64,000 bases of DNA from Ahaetulla prasina (taxonomy: Eukaryota > Chordata > Lepidosauria > Squamata > Colubridae), in the NCBI RefSeq assembly GCF_028640845.1, contig NC_080541.1, positions 154,831,502 through 154,895,501 of the forward strand, given 5' to 3'. The notes beneath the pieces were generated by a model that was given only the letters and a program-made list of their open reading frames with translations, was not told the origin of the DNA and made no database searches. Of this stretch, positions 53,689 through 64,000 are shown piece after piece (within the stretch, counting starts at the first letter, position 1; every line of letters starts with the position of its first letter). The position numbers were made by a program, and so were the translations under genes.

Positions 53689-53849
53689 TCAGTTCTTTTC
53701 TAAAATTGTTTCCAAAAAGTTCTTTACAGAGTTCAGCCTAAATCTCTATTCTTTCAAAGTAATAACCATTCCTTCCAACTTATCTCATCTAAACTGATTT
53801 ATTTTTTCTCTTTAAATTTGTCACAAAAAAGTCTTTTATGTTGCATAGT
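53689..53849. other. Unassigned sequence
   Basis: AT-rich join between the family A and L1 fragments. Nothing recognised. Confidence 0.3.
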
Positions 53850-54470
53850 GTTTTATTTGAAATTCCTTAAGACAATTGCATCTGTATTTATAATTCCTTA
53901 AGATAATTGCATCTGTATTTGAACTCAACCTAATATTAAAATGCTACTATAGAACTTGGTCTCTTGTCTTCTTTCTTGAAAAAGTACATAAGGACATCCC
54001 TTGGAACATTTCTTAATTTTCAAAACTTGTATTGATCCTGTAGACTTTATCAATCTCTGTATTGGTGTTATCTTTATCCCTATCCAGAAAATCAGAGAGA
54101 GACTTAGCAATTATTCATTTGATATGTTCTCCCTGTTCTTCTAGAATTGCTCTAAATCTTAAACAAGGTTATTTTACTCTCTGTTCCGATAATGCCAAAT
54201 TCTTCTCCATCTCTCTAGTTATAACTTCTGTTTTACTTTCCAAAACTTGTACATTGTCAGCATTTTGTTTTCATTTTGCAGCCAGATGCCCTACAGATTC
54301 TTCAAGTTTCTTAACTTCTTTCAATTTTTTTTAATCCCTACAAATCCTTCTTCCATTTCCTTTTCCTTCCATTTTCTTCCTATACTGTTGCAGCCATCTT
54401 TTTGACAAATTCTTCAAACAATTTCTTCAATAATATGATGAAATGGTCTTATCTGTAAGTTGTTCTAGTG
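53850..54470 (-). pseudogene. Decayed L1 ORF1 fragment, antisense
   Basis: The minus-strand translation gives, across stops and frame changes, MEKNLALSEQRVK, LRFRAILEEQGEHI, AKSLSDFLDRDKDNTNTEID and FSRKKTRDQVL. This is the pattern of L1 ORF1 (a coiled coil followed by the RNA-binding LRF.G.PE...E, I...YR and VRF..K..R blocks). ORF1 packages L1 RNA. The frame is broken repeatedly and no ORF2 is attached. Confidence 0.6.
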
Positions 54471-55849
54471 CATTCCTGTGTCCTTGTCTCAATTTGACAT
54501 GACAATTTCAAGGGAAAAAGAAGTCAGTTAAAATAGATTGGAATAAGTTATTATCTTTCATTTACTGTGTGGGCTTCAATTCTGTATGTGTGTGTGTGTG
54601 TGTGCATTTTGTGGTTTAAGTCTTCCACTTAACTATTTTTTCCAATAGTTAACATTCTTATGCATGAGATGGTTTATAGAAATATGTAATGGGTTTATTA
54701 ATCTGAACCCTTCACAGCTCAAAAAATTATAAATGGAATAATAAATTGATGTTATATAATCAATCTGGCCACATGTTTTTTTCCTTGCACACAGGCAAGT
54801 AATCTTATGAAAAGTAATGATCTATCATGTTTATCAGAATTAAGATTTTTTTTCATACTGTCTTCAGCCTGTAGCATTGAGATTTTTTTTGGGGGGGGGG
54901 GAATATCACATTTTTATACCTAACTTAATTAATGAATCAATAATGTTCAGCAGAGATTTTTCCTCCTTCAGGATCATGTGTTGATTGCTGTGAAAGAGTA
55001 TTAAATTGCCCCCTTTCCCCTTACTGAAGAAGACATCTTTGCTCCCTATCTACAAGAACCTTAACAAGTAGCAATATACTGTAAGAAGTCATATCTTGTT
55101 GATACATATCATAAAGCATGATCAACTTTTTATATTTTATGTTTCTATGACACCATTTATATATATTCTGAGAACTGCAGCAACTAAAACTCTTGTTCTT
55201 ATTGTTCCAAAATATTTACACCTTCCCTGGATGTGGATTGCCCACACTGTCAAGGCATAGTATGTATCTCTGTCACTGGAGAGATGAAAGTTGTATTTGG
55301 AAAGTCTTGTTATTCTGAAGAAACAAGGCCTGTTAACAGGGCTGTATCTTCAGTAACTACTGGGAGGCAAGTTTCTTTTTGAAATTTCCCAAGTCTATCA
55401 AGTTTAAATGGGAATTGAGCATGAGTAACTTCTCCAGAACAACTTCTCTACAAATTCCTAAGCATTTATCTCATAATAAAAATATGAACTCGGGACCATT
55501 AATGAATTCTTTTTGGAGAGGAAATCAAAGCACTATTTTGGTTGATATATTTGGTTGCATGCATTATAGATAAATTAATGCTACTCGTAGACTATAGTGC
55601 TTCATTTCCCTTCTTCCTTCTTTTCTTCCTTCCTTCCTCCCCCACCACTATTTTTTTTAAATCTGTGGGTATGTAACGGAGGATGGAGTACACACACTAC
55701 CTTGTATTGAAGATAACTATAATATAAATAATGTTAATAGCTAACCTAAGTACTTTCAGTTTCTCTAGATTTAGTTAAAATAGCATTTTTCTTTATAGTA
55801 ACAAACAATTTATGAAAAGTGAGATTATAAAAGCCCAGTGTAGCACAAT
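54471..55849. other. Unassigned sequence
   Basis: A TG run near 54588-54604 and a G-run near 54888-54901. No repeat family or exon recognised. Confidence 0.35.
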
Positions 55850-56860
55850 ACCAATGAAGAAGAAAAATAACAGGTCTCAAAAGAAACTAGCATGGCTGGA
55901 TAAAGAACTCTCTGATAAATTGAAATACAAAAAGGACAAGTATAAAAATGAAAAGAGGGACACATATCTAAGGCAGAATATGAGCAAATAGCCTGAAGTG
56001 AAGAAAGCTAAGCCTCAAAGTGAACTAAGGAACAAAAGTCAAAAATAAGACACACACACAAAAAAACCCCTTCTTTTAAGATGTAAAAAACCAAGAAAAA
56101 AGACAAGGAAACAATTGGTCCATTAGTGAGAGAAAGTGCCAAGAAAGTGACAGGCAACAGGCAGAATTACTTAACTAACTCATCTTACTTAAAGGAAAAA
56201 AACAATCCAACCTATCAAAAACAGTACCATTAAAAAAAAAGACTAGGAACGCAAGTTAAAATAGACAAGAAAATGGTAAGTGAGCCTGTCCACCCTAGAC
56301 AAATATAAATCTCTGGGATCAGAGGGATTACACTCCAAGGTTCTGAAAGAACTGGCAGATGTGATCTCAGAAACACTGAACTACATCTTTCAAAGATCCT
56401 GGACCAACAGAACTACCAGAACACTGGAAAAGAGCTGATATAGTTCCCATGTTCAAAAAAAGGGGGGGGGAAAGATCCAGGAAACCACAGACTGACCTCA
56501 ATACCTGGGAAGATTCTGGAAAAGATAATCAAGAAACAAATCAGTAACACTTAGAGGCACACAAAGTTATAACCAAAACCGATCCGGTTTGTCAAAAACC
56601 GATCATGCCAGACAATTCTTATTGTATTCTTTGACAAAAATGACAAAATTAATGGACCAAAGGAATGCTGTGGATATAATTTGGACTTCAGTAAGGCAAT
56701 TGATAAAATAGACCACAACTTACTACTTGATAAGATAGAAAAATGTGAGTTAGACAGCATCACCATCAGAATGGATTCATAACTGGCTGACCAGCCACAG
56801 TCAACATGTAGTCCCCAATGGAACTGCATCTATATGGAGGGAAGTATTGCGGGTATTTGG
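55850..56860 (+). pseudogene. Decayed CR1 ORF2 (linker to RT)
   Basis: The + strand reads, across many stops and frame changes, KKLAWLDKELSDKLKYKKDK, LHSKVLKELADVISETLNYI, a FQRSW and LEKS block, IQETTD.PQYLGRF, then LDFSKAIDKIDHNLLLDKI (RT motif A-like) and DQPQSTCSPQWN. The order and wording follow CR1 ORF2 (LD.EL...L..KK, VLRELADVI, LDFSKAFDTV.H..L). It is an old, inactive copy. Confidence 0.7.
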
Positions 56861-58315
56861 TTTCTAATTTCCAATTGATTTTATGTGGGATGGACAGGAA
56901 CAGCCAAAGGGCTGAATTGGCACAGGGGAACATAAAATGCCCAGGTCTGATCAAGAACCTAAGTCTAGCTGACTGAATGGCATTGTGTCCTATTGTGGCC
57001 ATTGTATCCAATGTCCTATTAAAAAGACAGATTTTAGAGACAATTTTGTTGTTATTTTGCAAACACATTCACGGTACAAATTAAGATTTATATAGCTACT
57101 GTATGTTGAAAGAAGATTGTTCGAAGTGAAATGAGTGCCAATCTCATAAAAAATCTGCAGTACATAATAATACACCCCCTTATCCTCAAAAGCATGGAGA
57201 AAATGTGACAAGAGAAAGTCTTCGGTTTTTAACTTGTGCATAATCAAAGCAATAAACCACCAGTTCAATTATGTGAGATAAAAAGCTTGCCCACAGCTAA
57301 ACTTATAAACAATGTCATTAAAGCTTATGCAATTTTAATTAATTAATGTTTCAAGTTTTAAAAGCATTTTATTTTGAGATGCTTTCACACTTTCAATTCA
57401 TTTTTTCCCTGAGTTTATCTAATCTCTCCCTCTCTCCCTCCCCGCCCCCTCTGTCTCCCTCCCTCCCTCCCTCTCTTCTACCTCTGGTCTATTAGGTTGT
57501 ATTTATACTTGCCACAAATGTTTTTATTCCTAAGTACCTTTCAGATTTCATGACAGTCTTAAAGTTGTAACAGTTATTGAGTCTTTGCAGTTAAAGTTTG
57601 GATGTTTACAGATTTTGGATGACTTTCATCCTCAAAACAGTATCTTCCTCTTCTTTCTGTTAATGGTACTAAGAAAGCTTTTTTATTGGCAGGCAATGTT
57701 GACAATAACTGCATTCCTTTGCTATCAAGTTTTACAGCTTTTGTGGAGCCAGCGCAGCCCATTTAAACTCATATTCATTTTATATGTATTTTCATTTGGT
57801 ACTATGTCTTTTCTGTGTGCCCTCTTATAATTAGGAAATAGGCCCCGAAGGGCCCAATTATCCACCATGTGAATGTAATGATAAGTTCTCAAATACTGTT
57901 TTTTGTTTTTTTTGGCTTGTTTTCTGTGGCTATTGCAATAGATGTTTGACCATTCATGCCCCAACTCTTTTCTCAAGGAAGTGCATTGTGTAATCATTCA
58001 CATAATGAAATTTATGCAGCTTTAAAATCATGCCAGTTGAAGATTACTTACAAGTGGCATTCTGTTCTACATAAATATAAGGAATTACAGGAGAACTTGT
58101 GAAGGAAATTGATCCCTCTGATGGATACTAGGCTTATTGCTTTGCTGTGATCCTTCCCAAGTTTGTTTGTTTACTGATTTATTGCAATTATATCTGCTAC
58201 AATAAAACAATTCACAGCGGCTTACATGATGCATAATATAGAAAAATATTAAAGCTTCCACATCATGATTAAAAATACCAATCAAATATCAATCATAAAG
58301 CCTGTTTTATTGTGT
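56861..58315. other. Unassigned sequence
   Basis: Contains a pyrimidine (CTCC)n run at about 57425-57477. No gene or repeat family recognised. Confidence 0.35.
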
Positions 58316-58425
58316 CTGTTGGCTATTGGACTCCAGAGGATGGTAGAGGACAGGAAGGCCTGGAGGAATGTTGTCCATGGGGTCGCGATGGGTCGGACAC
58401 GACTTCGCAACTAACAACAACAAGC
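58316..58425 (+). mobile_element. BovB-type LINE/SINE 3' tail
   Basis: GACTCCAGAGGATGGTAGAG, GACAGGAAGGCCTGGAGGAA, GTCCATGGGGTCGCGATGGG, CGGACACGACTTCGCAACTA then (AAC)n. The same tail occurs at 11496-11632. Confidence 0.75.
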
Positions 58426-58879
58426 CACAATAAAAATAAAGTAAGTCTCAGTGAAGAGAAAGAAAATAATAGGAATAAAAGATGTCACAGTTCACGAACA
58501 TTGTCAAAGTGCTCTCTGGAATAGTTTTCCCTTAATGATCTAGTAGGTATGGCCTACTCCAGTTGAGTTAGCAGGTGGACATACAGATGGACATGCAGAT
58601 GTCCACAAGTGGACATGCAGATGTCTAGATGCTACACTGTTTATTTAAAACCCACTTACTTTGACAGAGGCTAGACAGCTCACAAATATTTTAAAACATC
58701 CCATAAACAAACATGTTTGTTGGTCAGAATACATTTCACTATGTCAGAGTTGATTAATTGAAAAATGATTGAAAAAATGTAACTACCACTGTACAAATTT
58801 AAAGTATCTAAAGGTATGTTCCGGTGACTAGATTGTCCAATAACTGAATGAGCAATACAAGCATAGGACCAGGATATCT
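58426..58879. other. Unassigned sequence
   Basis: Includes a short duplicated GGACATGCAGATGTC phrase near 58589-58624. No other feature. Confidence 0.35.
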
Positions 58880-59325
58880 ACTATACATGGCATAGGACCG
58901 GGATATCTTCGGGACCGCCTTCTGTTACCACATGCCTCCCACCGGCCGGTACGCTCCCATAGAGAGGGTCTTCTCAGGGTGCCGTCAGCCAAACAGTGTA
59001 GGCTGGTGACCCCCAGGGGGAGAGCCTTCTCTGTGGGGGCACCTACCCTCTGGAATGAGCTTCCCCCAGGACTTCGACAACTTCCTGACCTCCGGACCTT
59101 TCGACGCAAGCTTAAAACATATCTATTCTTTCGTGCAGGACTGGCTTAATAGGGTTTTTAAACATGGATTTTATTGGGGTTTATTTTATATTTTGTATTG
59201 TATTGTAAATTTAGGCTTTATTGAATAAATTTTTTAAATAGTGTTTTTATTGTAATATATTGTATTATTTTATCTGCTTGTTCACCGCCCTGAGTCCTTC
59301 AGGAGAAGGGCGGTATAAAAATTAA
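58880..59325 (+). pseudogene. Family B LINE 3' fragment
   Basis: End of ORF2 (GTGACCCCCAGGGGGAGAGC; GRAFSVGAPTLWNELPPGLR-type text) through a C-terminus like TYLFFRAGLA-stop at about 59148. It then has a T/A-rich 3' UTR and the hairpin CCGCCCT (59285-59291) / AGGGCGG (59307-59313). It matches 48935-49327. It is 5'-truncated. Confidence 0.88.
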
Positions 59326-59438
<113 letters not shown>

Positions 59439-59707
59439 GCTAGAAAACATATGCATTGTTAGGCCCCGAAACATATATCTTTGCAAAAAGCTGTACCTTT
59501 TGGAATAAACGTCTCCTACTTGCTAACAAGTTTTCAAAGATCAGAAAAAGTTAGCTGAGGGGGCATTGCAATCATTACACTTTGAACCACCAGACTCCCA
59601 TTCAATCACTTGTTCAAACTTGCATGGATTTACAAATTGTTATAAATGTGAGAGGCAGCACAGTGGTAGCTGAGAAGACTAAAAACAGAAATGATTGCAA
59701 TTATAAG

Positions 59708-59943
59708 AACAGTGGTTAGGATGCAGTACTGCAGGCTACTTCTTCTGCCTGCCAGCTGCCTGAAATTCGGCAGTTCAATTTTCACTAGGCTCAAGGTTGA
59801 CTCAGCCTTCCATTCTTCCGAGATCGGTAAAATGAGGACTCAGGTTGTTGGGAGCAAAATGCTGACTCTGTAAACTGTTTAGAGAGGGCTGTAAAGCACT
59901 GTGAACTAGTATATAAGTCTAAGTACTATTCCTATGCTATATC
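59708..59943 (+). mobile_element. tRNA-derived SINE, non-hairpin tail
   Basis: The head CAGTGGTTAGGATGCAGTAC resembles a box A, and GGCAGTTCAATTTTCAC a decayed box B. The middle CAAGGTTGACTCAGCCTTCC and GGTAAAATGAGGACTCAG are shared with 25825-26095. The tail GTTTAGAGAGGGCTGTAAAG and ATATAAGTCTAAGTACTATT differs from the hairpin type. Confidence 0.8.
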
Positions 59944-61728
59944 ATCTCTTTAATGATACTCATAACAACAATGACATAATCATAGGAGGTTGTTTTTTTA
60001 AAAAATCCCCTTAGTGACTGACTGGAAGAAGAGCTTTATAACTGGAGTTTCCTGATTAAAGCCATGCAGAATTCCAACACAAACTGAGTAAAGGTCCTTT
60101 GAATTTAGCATCAATATGGGTAAAGGTCCTTTGAATTTAGCATCAATAGTCTCGCTATACCTCTTGGCTGGTCCTTAAAGGAACCATGCCCTTTTCTGGC
60201 ATTCCATCAGAGCTTAACAAGTTCTGAGAAGTCTCTGGTTTATGTCAAGAAGGTATTTCAAAGGAAGTTAGAAGGTAGCAGCTATTCATTGAAATTTGCA
60301 GAACATGCCCAGAATATAGTTCTGCAGTTTGGAAAGCTACTTAGAGCAAAATCAATTGTAACTTGCTGAAGAATAAGAATAATAAAAACAATAAGCAGTA
60401 GATATATTAGTTGTGGAGGATAGGAATAGTCATAACTGCAGTTATAATAATTATTATTATTGACAATTATCATTCGTAGAACCAGCATCAATGAAGCTAG
60501 TCTTGGATTTTATTCTGGATTTTAATTTTCTTCCTTCTGTCATACTTAACATGCTTATAAAATAAGAGAATGATAAGTGAAACAAAATTGACATTTAGGG
60601 AACAGGTGTTTAGAAACAAGAAGAATTTTGAGTAGTTATGCTTGGTTCAAAATTGGGTTGGAATCAGAGACTCAGAAAAATCAACTGTTGGAAGAATTAA
60701 TACTTTGTATGTTCTAGGTTTTAATCTTGATTTTAGGTCTTGGGAAAAGAACTATGATGAGTGGAAAACATCTCTGGTAGCACATTGTATTCACTATTTC
60801 CTTGAACAATTTCTAGCTAAAAGTAGTATGTCTGAACTGTTAGCTATATTTTTCTCTTCCCTATTTATATATATTTTATTTGCAAGGAAAGATTTAGCAC
60901 ATAGTGTAGGCACCCTGGTAGGGAATTTAATTCAACCATGAATTTTGTTGGAAGGGAATCTGGATAATTTGTTGCCAGAAGACAGGAGGAGTGAATGTTA
61001 GCTACAAAAAAGGCTAGCCAGGAGGGGTTTTTTCCCTTTCTTTTAGAAAAATTTCAAAACATTTTTTTCAAAAGTTTTCCTTCCTCCTCCTATTTTCCCC
61101 ATATCAACAATCCTATGAGGTGAGGTAATCAGAAACAGTGTGATTGGTCTAGTCAGTAACCTAATCAGTTTTCCTAATGGAGGAGTAGAACTCACAGCTC
61201 CTTGGATTCTAGGCCAACTACTTATTATTCCAAGGTAGCTTTTTTCCAGGGCTCCATTACAGAGAATCTATTTTGGATACGGTTAGAAGTTAAATTTTAT
61301 AAACTATATGACATGGATAAGACATTTTTTTTTGTTTCCAAATATTCAATTGCTGAACTCCTTTTCTTTTTGTTACCTGGAATGGCCAGGTAACAAAACA
61401 CAACGAACTGGGAACAAATCTCAACTCTTCAAAATGGTTTGCGCACAATCTTGTCTGGAATCTAGTGACTTAGAATAAGAATTCTCATGAGTTTTGGGGA
61501 TTACCTGGGATTCTCCAGTCTTTTATTTTATGATTCTTTAGATGTCCTCTGGGAGTTTTATGGGGAGTATGTTGTGATGAAATGTTTAACAAAGCCTTAG
61601 GGACAAAGAGTGGCAGTAAGACACTTAAGGGAGGAAACAAGACATTGCAAAAGGTATTCTTCAAGGAAAAAAAGGGAGAAAAGATGAGGAATAAACTCAG
61701 AATAACTCTTATCTTCATTATGCTACAC
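59944..61728. other. Unassigned sequence
   Basis: A 32-bp tandem duplicate (GTAAAGGTCCTTTGAATTTA...) lies at 60088-60149. A perfect 13-bp hairpin with a 4-nt loop lies at 61368-61397 (TTTTGTTACCTGG / CCAGGTAACAAAA). The 99-aa frame at 60642-60941 has no recognised domain. No gene is supported. Confidence 0.35.
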
Positions 61729-61859
61729 CAAGGCTGTCAAGCCCACTCGCATCACGGGCCGTATTATGATGTATCACAATATTTTGTTGCCTTTGTGGAG
61801 ATATAGTTAGAATGCAGTATTGCATATCCGGGCCACAGGCTGCCAGTTTGACAGGCCAG
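61729..61859. mobile_element. MITE (GGCTGTCAAGCC type, hAT-like)
   Basis: Ends CAAGGCTGTCAAGCCCAC and GCCAGTTTGACAGGCCAG are roughly inverted. TGCTACAC and TGCTAGAC flank it (8 bp, one mismatch). It is related to 10723-10853. Confidence 0.65.
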
Positions 61860-61904
61860 TGCTAGACCAATAGTGTTAGCAATACTACCAATAATTATTA
61901 TAAT

Positions 61905-62135
61905 AGAACCTGTGGTGGTGCAGTGGTTAGAATGCAGTATTGCAGGATAACTTTGGCAATTGCCAATAGTTCGATCCTGACCGGCTCATGGTTGACTCAG
62001 CTTCCATCCTTCCAAGGTCAGTAAAATGAGGAGTCAGATTGTTGGAGGCAATATGCTGACTCTGTCAACTGCTTAGAGAGGGCTGTAAAGCACTATGAAG
62101 TGGTATATACAGTAAGTCTTAAGTGCTACTGCTAT
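61905..62135 (+). mobile_element. tRNA-derived SINE, non-hairpin tail
   Basis: GGTGCAGTGGTTAGAATGCA (box A-like) and AATAGTTCGATCCTGACC (box B-like). It shares ATGGTTGACTCAGCTTCCAT and CAGTAAAATGAGGAGTCAG with the other SINEs. The tail GCTTAGAGAGGGCTGTAAAG runs to TTAAGTGCTACTGCTATT. Confidence 0.85.
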
Positions 62136-62749
62136 TTAAAGATTCACAGTACTTGACATACAATGCCATATTGTATGTCAATACTGTAATTGCCTTCTTT
62201 GTGGTCTCTGCATTATCCAGGACTTGAACTTGAGAACTTCACAATTTTATTAATACTAGTAAGGCCAACACAGCTACGTTCTTCACAGGCCTTATATGTT
62301 GTAAGTGAATAAAAGTGTGTTTTCCCCCACTCCAACTCCTGTTTTGCTTGCTTGCTTATTTGTTTCTTTAATTTTGTAGTTACAAATCTCATTTTCTTAC
62401 ATAATTTTGTACTAGAAAATCAAAGCCAAGAAACACTGGACTAGAGCAGAATTCTAAGGACATAAAGCCATTTTAATAGATAGTATGATTGTGAGCAACC
62501 GTCTCCAAGGGAATAGATTGTCATTTGTTGCACATTTTCCTGTCAGTATATTCCACCATTTTGTTCCCTCTTAGGATATTTGTTCATAAGACTCATTAAC
62601 ACATTTGGAAATACCGCTAAGCATGGTTTAAATCACGGGTGGGCAATTATGGCTCAGGAAGTCTGGTTTAAATTGTCCCATTTGAAATATAACAAATCAG
62701 CCTTGCCCAATCTGAAATATAACAAATGTCCAAAAGTTGGAAAGTAAAT
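62136..62749. other. Unassigned sequence
   Basis: No feature recognised. Confidence 0.35.
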
Positions 62750-64000
62750 GCAGACAATTTTTTTTTATTGAAAAAGTTTTAAAACAACAATTAAATTTTT
62801 CCCCCTCCCCCACCTTCCCCCCTCCCTCCAAAACCCCCTCCCCCCCCCGACTTCCCGGAGCAAACACAAGGTATAGTTCATTAAACAAACAGTCATACAT
62901 TAAATTTTTAAAATCTAATACAATTATAATCCTTCTCTCCCACATAACCTGACTTCTTCCATTAAAATCAAAAACAAAATCCTTCATTCAAAGGCAATCC
63001 GAAATTTCTTAATCTGATATCTATTTTGAATATAATCAATCCAGTTCTTCCATTCATTTAAATATTTTTCTTGAGTACTGTCTTTCAAGAAGGCTGAGAT
63101 TTTAGCCATCTCAGCCAAATTGGAAACTTTCAATATCCATTCTTCTATTGTGGGTAATTCTTTTTTCTTCCAATATTGTCCAATCAACAGTCTTGCTGCT
63201 GTTATTAAGTTCAAAATCAACTTAGTCTCAATCACTGTACAGTCCGTTGTTATTCCCAAAAGAAAAAATTGCGGTAGGAACTTTATCTTCTTCTTCAGAA
63301 CATTCTGCATAATCCACCAGATTCTTATCCAGAAAGACTTAATTTTCTTACAAGTCCACCATACATGAAAATATGTAGCATCATCACAATTACATCTCCA
63401 ACATTTCGCTTGCATATCTGGATACATACATGATAATTTCTTAGGATCTAAATGCCATCTATAAAACATCTTATAAAAATTTTCCTTAAATTCTGCGCTA
63501 TGTAAATTTAACATTTCTAACCCAAATTTTTCCCATATTTCCAACATTATTGGTTCTTGAATATTCTGTGCCCATTTTATCATACAATCCTTTATTAAAT
63601 CTCTTTCAGAATCTATTTCTATCAACACAGTATACAATCTCTTTATATGCCCCTGGGTTTGATTTCTAATTTGTTTAACCAAATTTTCTTCATTTTGAAT
63701 AATACCAATTTTCTGATCTTCTTTCCATCTAGCCTTTAACTGTCCATATTGAAACCAAGTATAATTCCTCCTTCTTCTTTTAATGTATCCACAGATTTTA
63801 ATTGTAGATTTCCTCTCATTGTATAAAAGATCTTTATAAGTAATCATTTCTTGTTCCTGTTCTATATTTATATTCTCTACTGCGTGCGAGGACTTGCCCA
63901 TATGGGAATTTTATAATTTAACTTATAATAATATTTTTTCCAGACACGCAGAAGAGAAATTCTCAACACATGATTCTTAAAAGCTTTATCTACTTTCTTA
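62750..64000 (-). mobile_element. Squamate L1, antisense, running off the right edge
   Basis: The T-rich start (62758-62768) and a C/T-rich block (62800-62850) are the complement of the L1 3' UTR and A-rich tail. The ORF2 C-terminus follows from 62984. L1-like sequence continues to base 64000, so the element extends beyond the window. Confidence 0.8.
62984..63901 (-). CDS. L1 ORF2 C-terminal region (305-aa open frame)
   Basis: Post-RT part of L1 ORF2. It includes WFQYGQLKARWKEDQKIG, SERDLIKDCMIKWAQNIQEP, MFYRWHLDPKKLSCMYPD and the Cys-rich motif CWRCNCDDATYFHVWWTC (about residues 168-185). The remainder is LILNLITAARLLIGQYWKKK, ELPTIEEWILKV and a stop after KKFRIAFE. The Cys-rich motif of L1 ORF2 contributes to RNA binding and retrotransposition in studied L1s. 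The frame is uninterrupted here but opens at a Met inside the protein, and its RT lies beyond the window. It corresponds to the broken copy at 17932-18437. Confidence 0.85.
   Translation of the reverse strand: MGKSSHAVENINIEQEQEMITYKDLLYNERKSTIKICGYIKRRRRNYTWFQYGQLKARWKEDQKIGIIQNEENLVKQIRNQTQGHIKRLYTVLIEIDSERDLIKDCMIKWAQNIQEPIMLEIWEKFGLEMLNLHSAEFKENFYKMFYRWHLDPKKLSCMYPDMQAKCWRCNCDDATYFHVWWTCKKIKSFWIRIWWIMQNVLKKKIKFLPQFFLLGITTDCTVIETKLILNLITAARLLIGQYWKKKELPTIEEWILKVSNLAEMAKISAFLKDSTQEKYLNEWKNWIDYIQNRYQIKKFRIAFE

Overview
This window looks like ordinary interspersed-repeat DNA from a squamate reptile, most likely a snake. I infer this from the repeat mix: a BovB 3' tail, several L2/CR1-group LINEs (one with the (TTCTA)n / AATAG-type tail that seeds microsatellites in snake genomes), squamate-type L1, CR1, Penelope-like elements, tRNA-derived SINEs, many small hAT-like elements with 8-bp target duplications, and long GATA/TATC arrays. 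I see no convincing host protein-coding exon, no host RNA gene and no CRISPR. Every long ORF I can interpret belongs to a transposable element or is a by-product of a microsatellite.

Layout. 0-13 kb: a frameshifted Ty3/gypsy pol fragment at the left edge, a TIR repeat, a candidate solo LTR, a decayed Penelope-like element (PLE), a minisatellite and a dense run of hAT-like elements (one nested in another), plus a BovB tail. 13-21 kb: a LINE fragment ('family A') split by a 5'-truncated L2/CR1-L3-group LINE ('family S', RT ORF 15824-17209), then an antisense L1 ORF2 (17.8-20.9 kb). 21.3-22.5 kb: a perfect 600-bp tandem duplication. 24.5-32 kb: family A copies (one inside a TATC array), SINEs, a GC-rich L3/CR1-like LINE ('family B', antisense), a non-LTR ORF2 tail cut by a hAT-like element, and a GATA array. 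32-44 kb: mostly unassigned AT-rich DNA with hAT-like elements, an L1 fragment and a CR1 remnant carrying its own hAT-like insertion. 44.9-49.4 kb: a nearly complete family B LINE with a GC-rich 5' region, a 967-aa endonuclease/RT ORF and a terminal 3' hairpin. 50.8-52.1 kb: a cluster of PLE ends with hammerhead-ribozyme-like motifs and part of a GIY-YIG endonuclease. 52.4-59.4 kb: SINE, family A, L1 ORF1, CR1, BovB and family B fragments. 59.7-64 kb: two SINEs, a small MITE and an L1 ORF2 C-terminus running off the right edge.

How the parts relate. LINEs supply endonuclease and reverse transcriptase in cis, and probably to SINEs in trans: the SINE at 25.8-26.1 kb ends in the same 3' hairpin as family B. 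The hAT-like elements have no transposase here and must depend on one encoded elsewhere. The most interesting signals are the hammerhead-like motifs in the PLE ends, the NRF1/YY1-type motifs at the start of the family B LINE, an in-frame chimeric ORF made by LINE-into-LINE insertion, and the exact tandem duplication. Family letters A, B and S are my own labels. Clade names come from recognised motifs, not from a database search.
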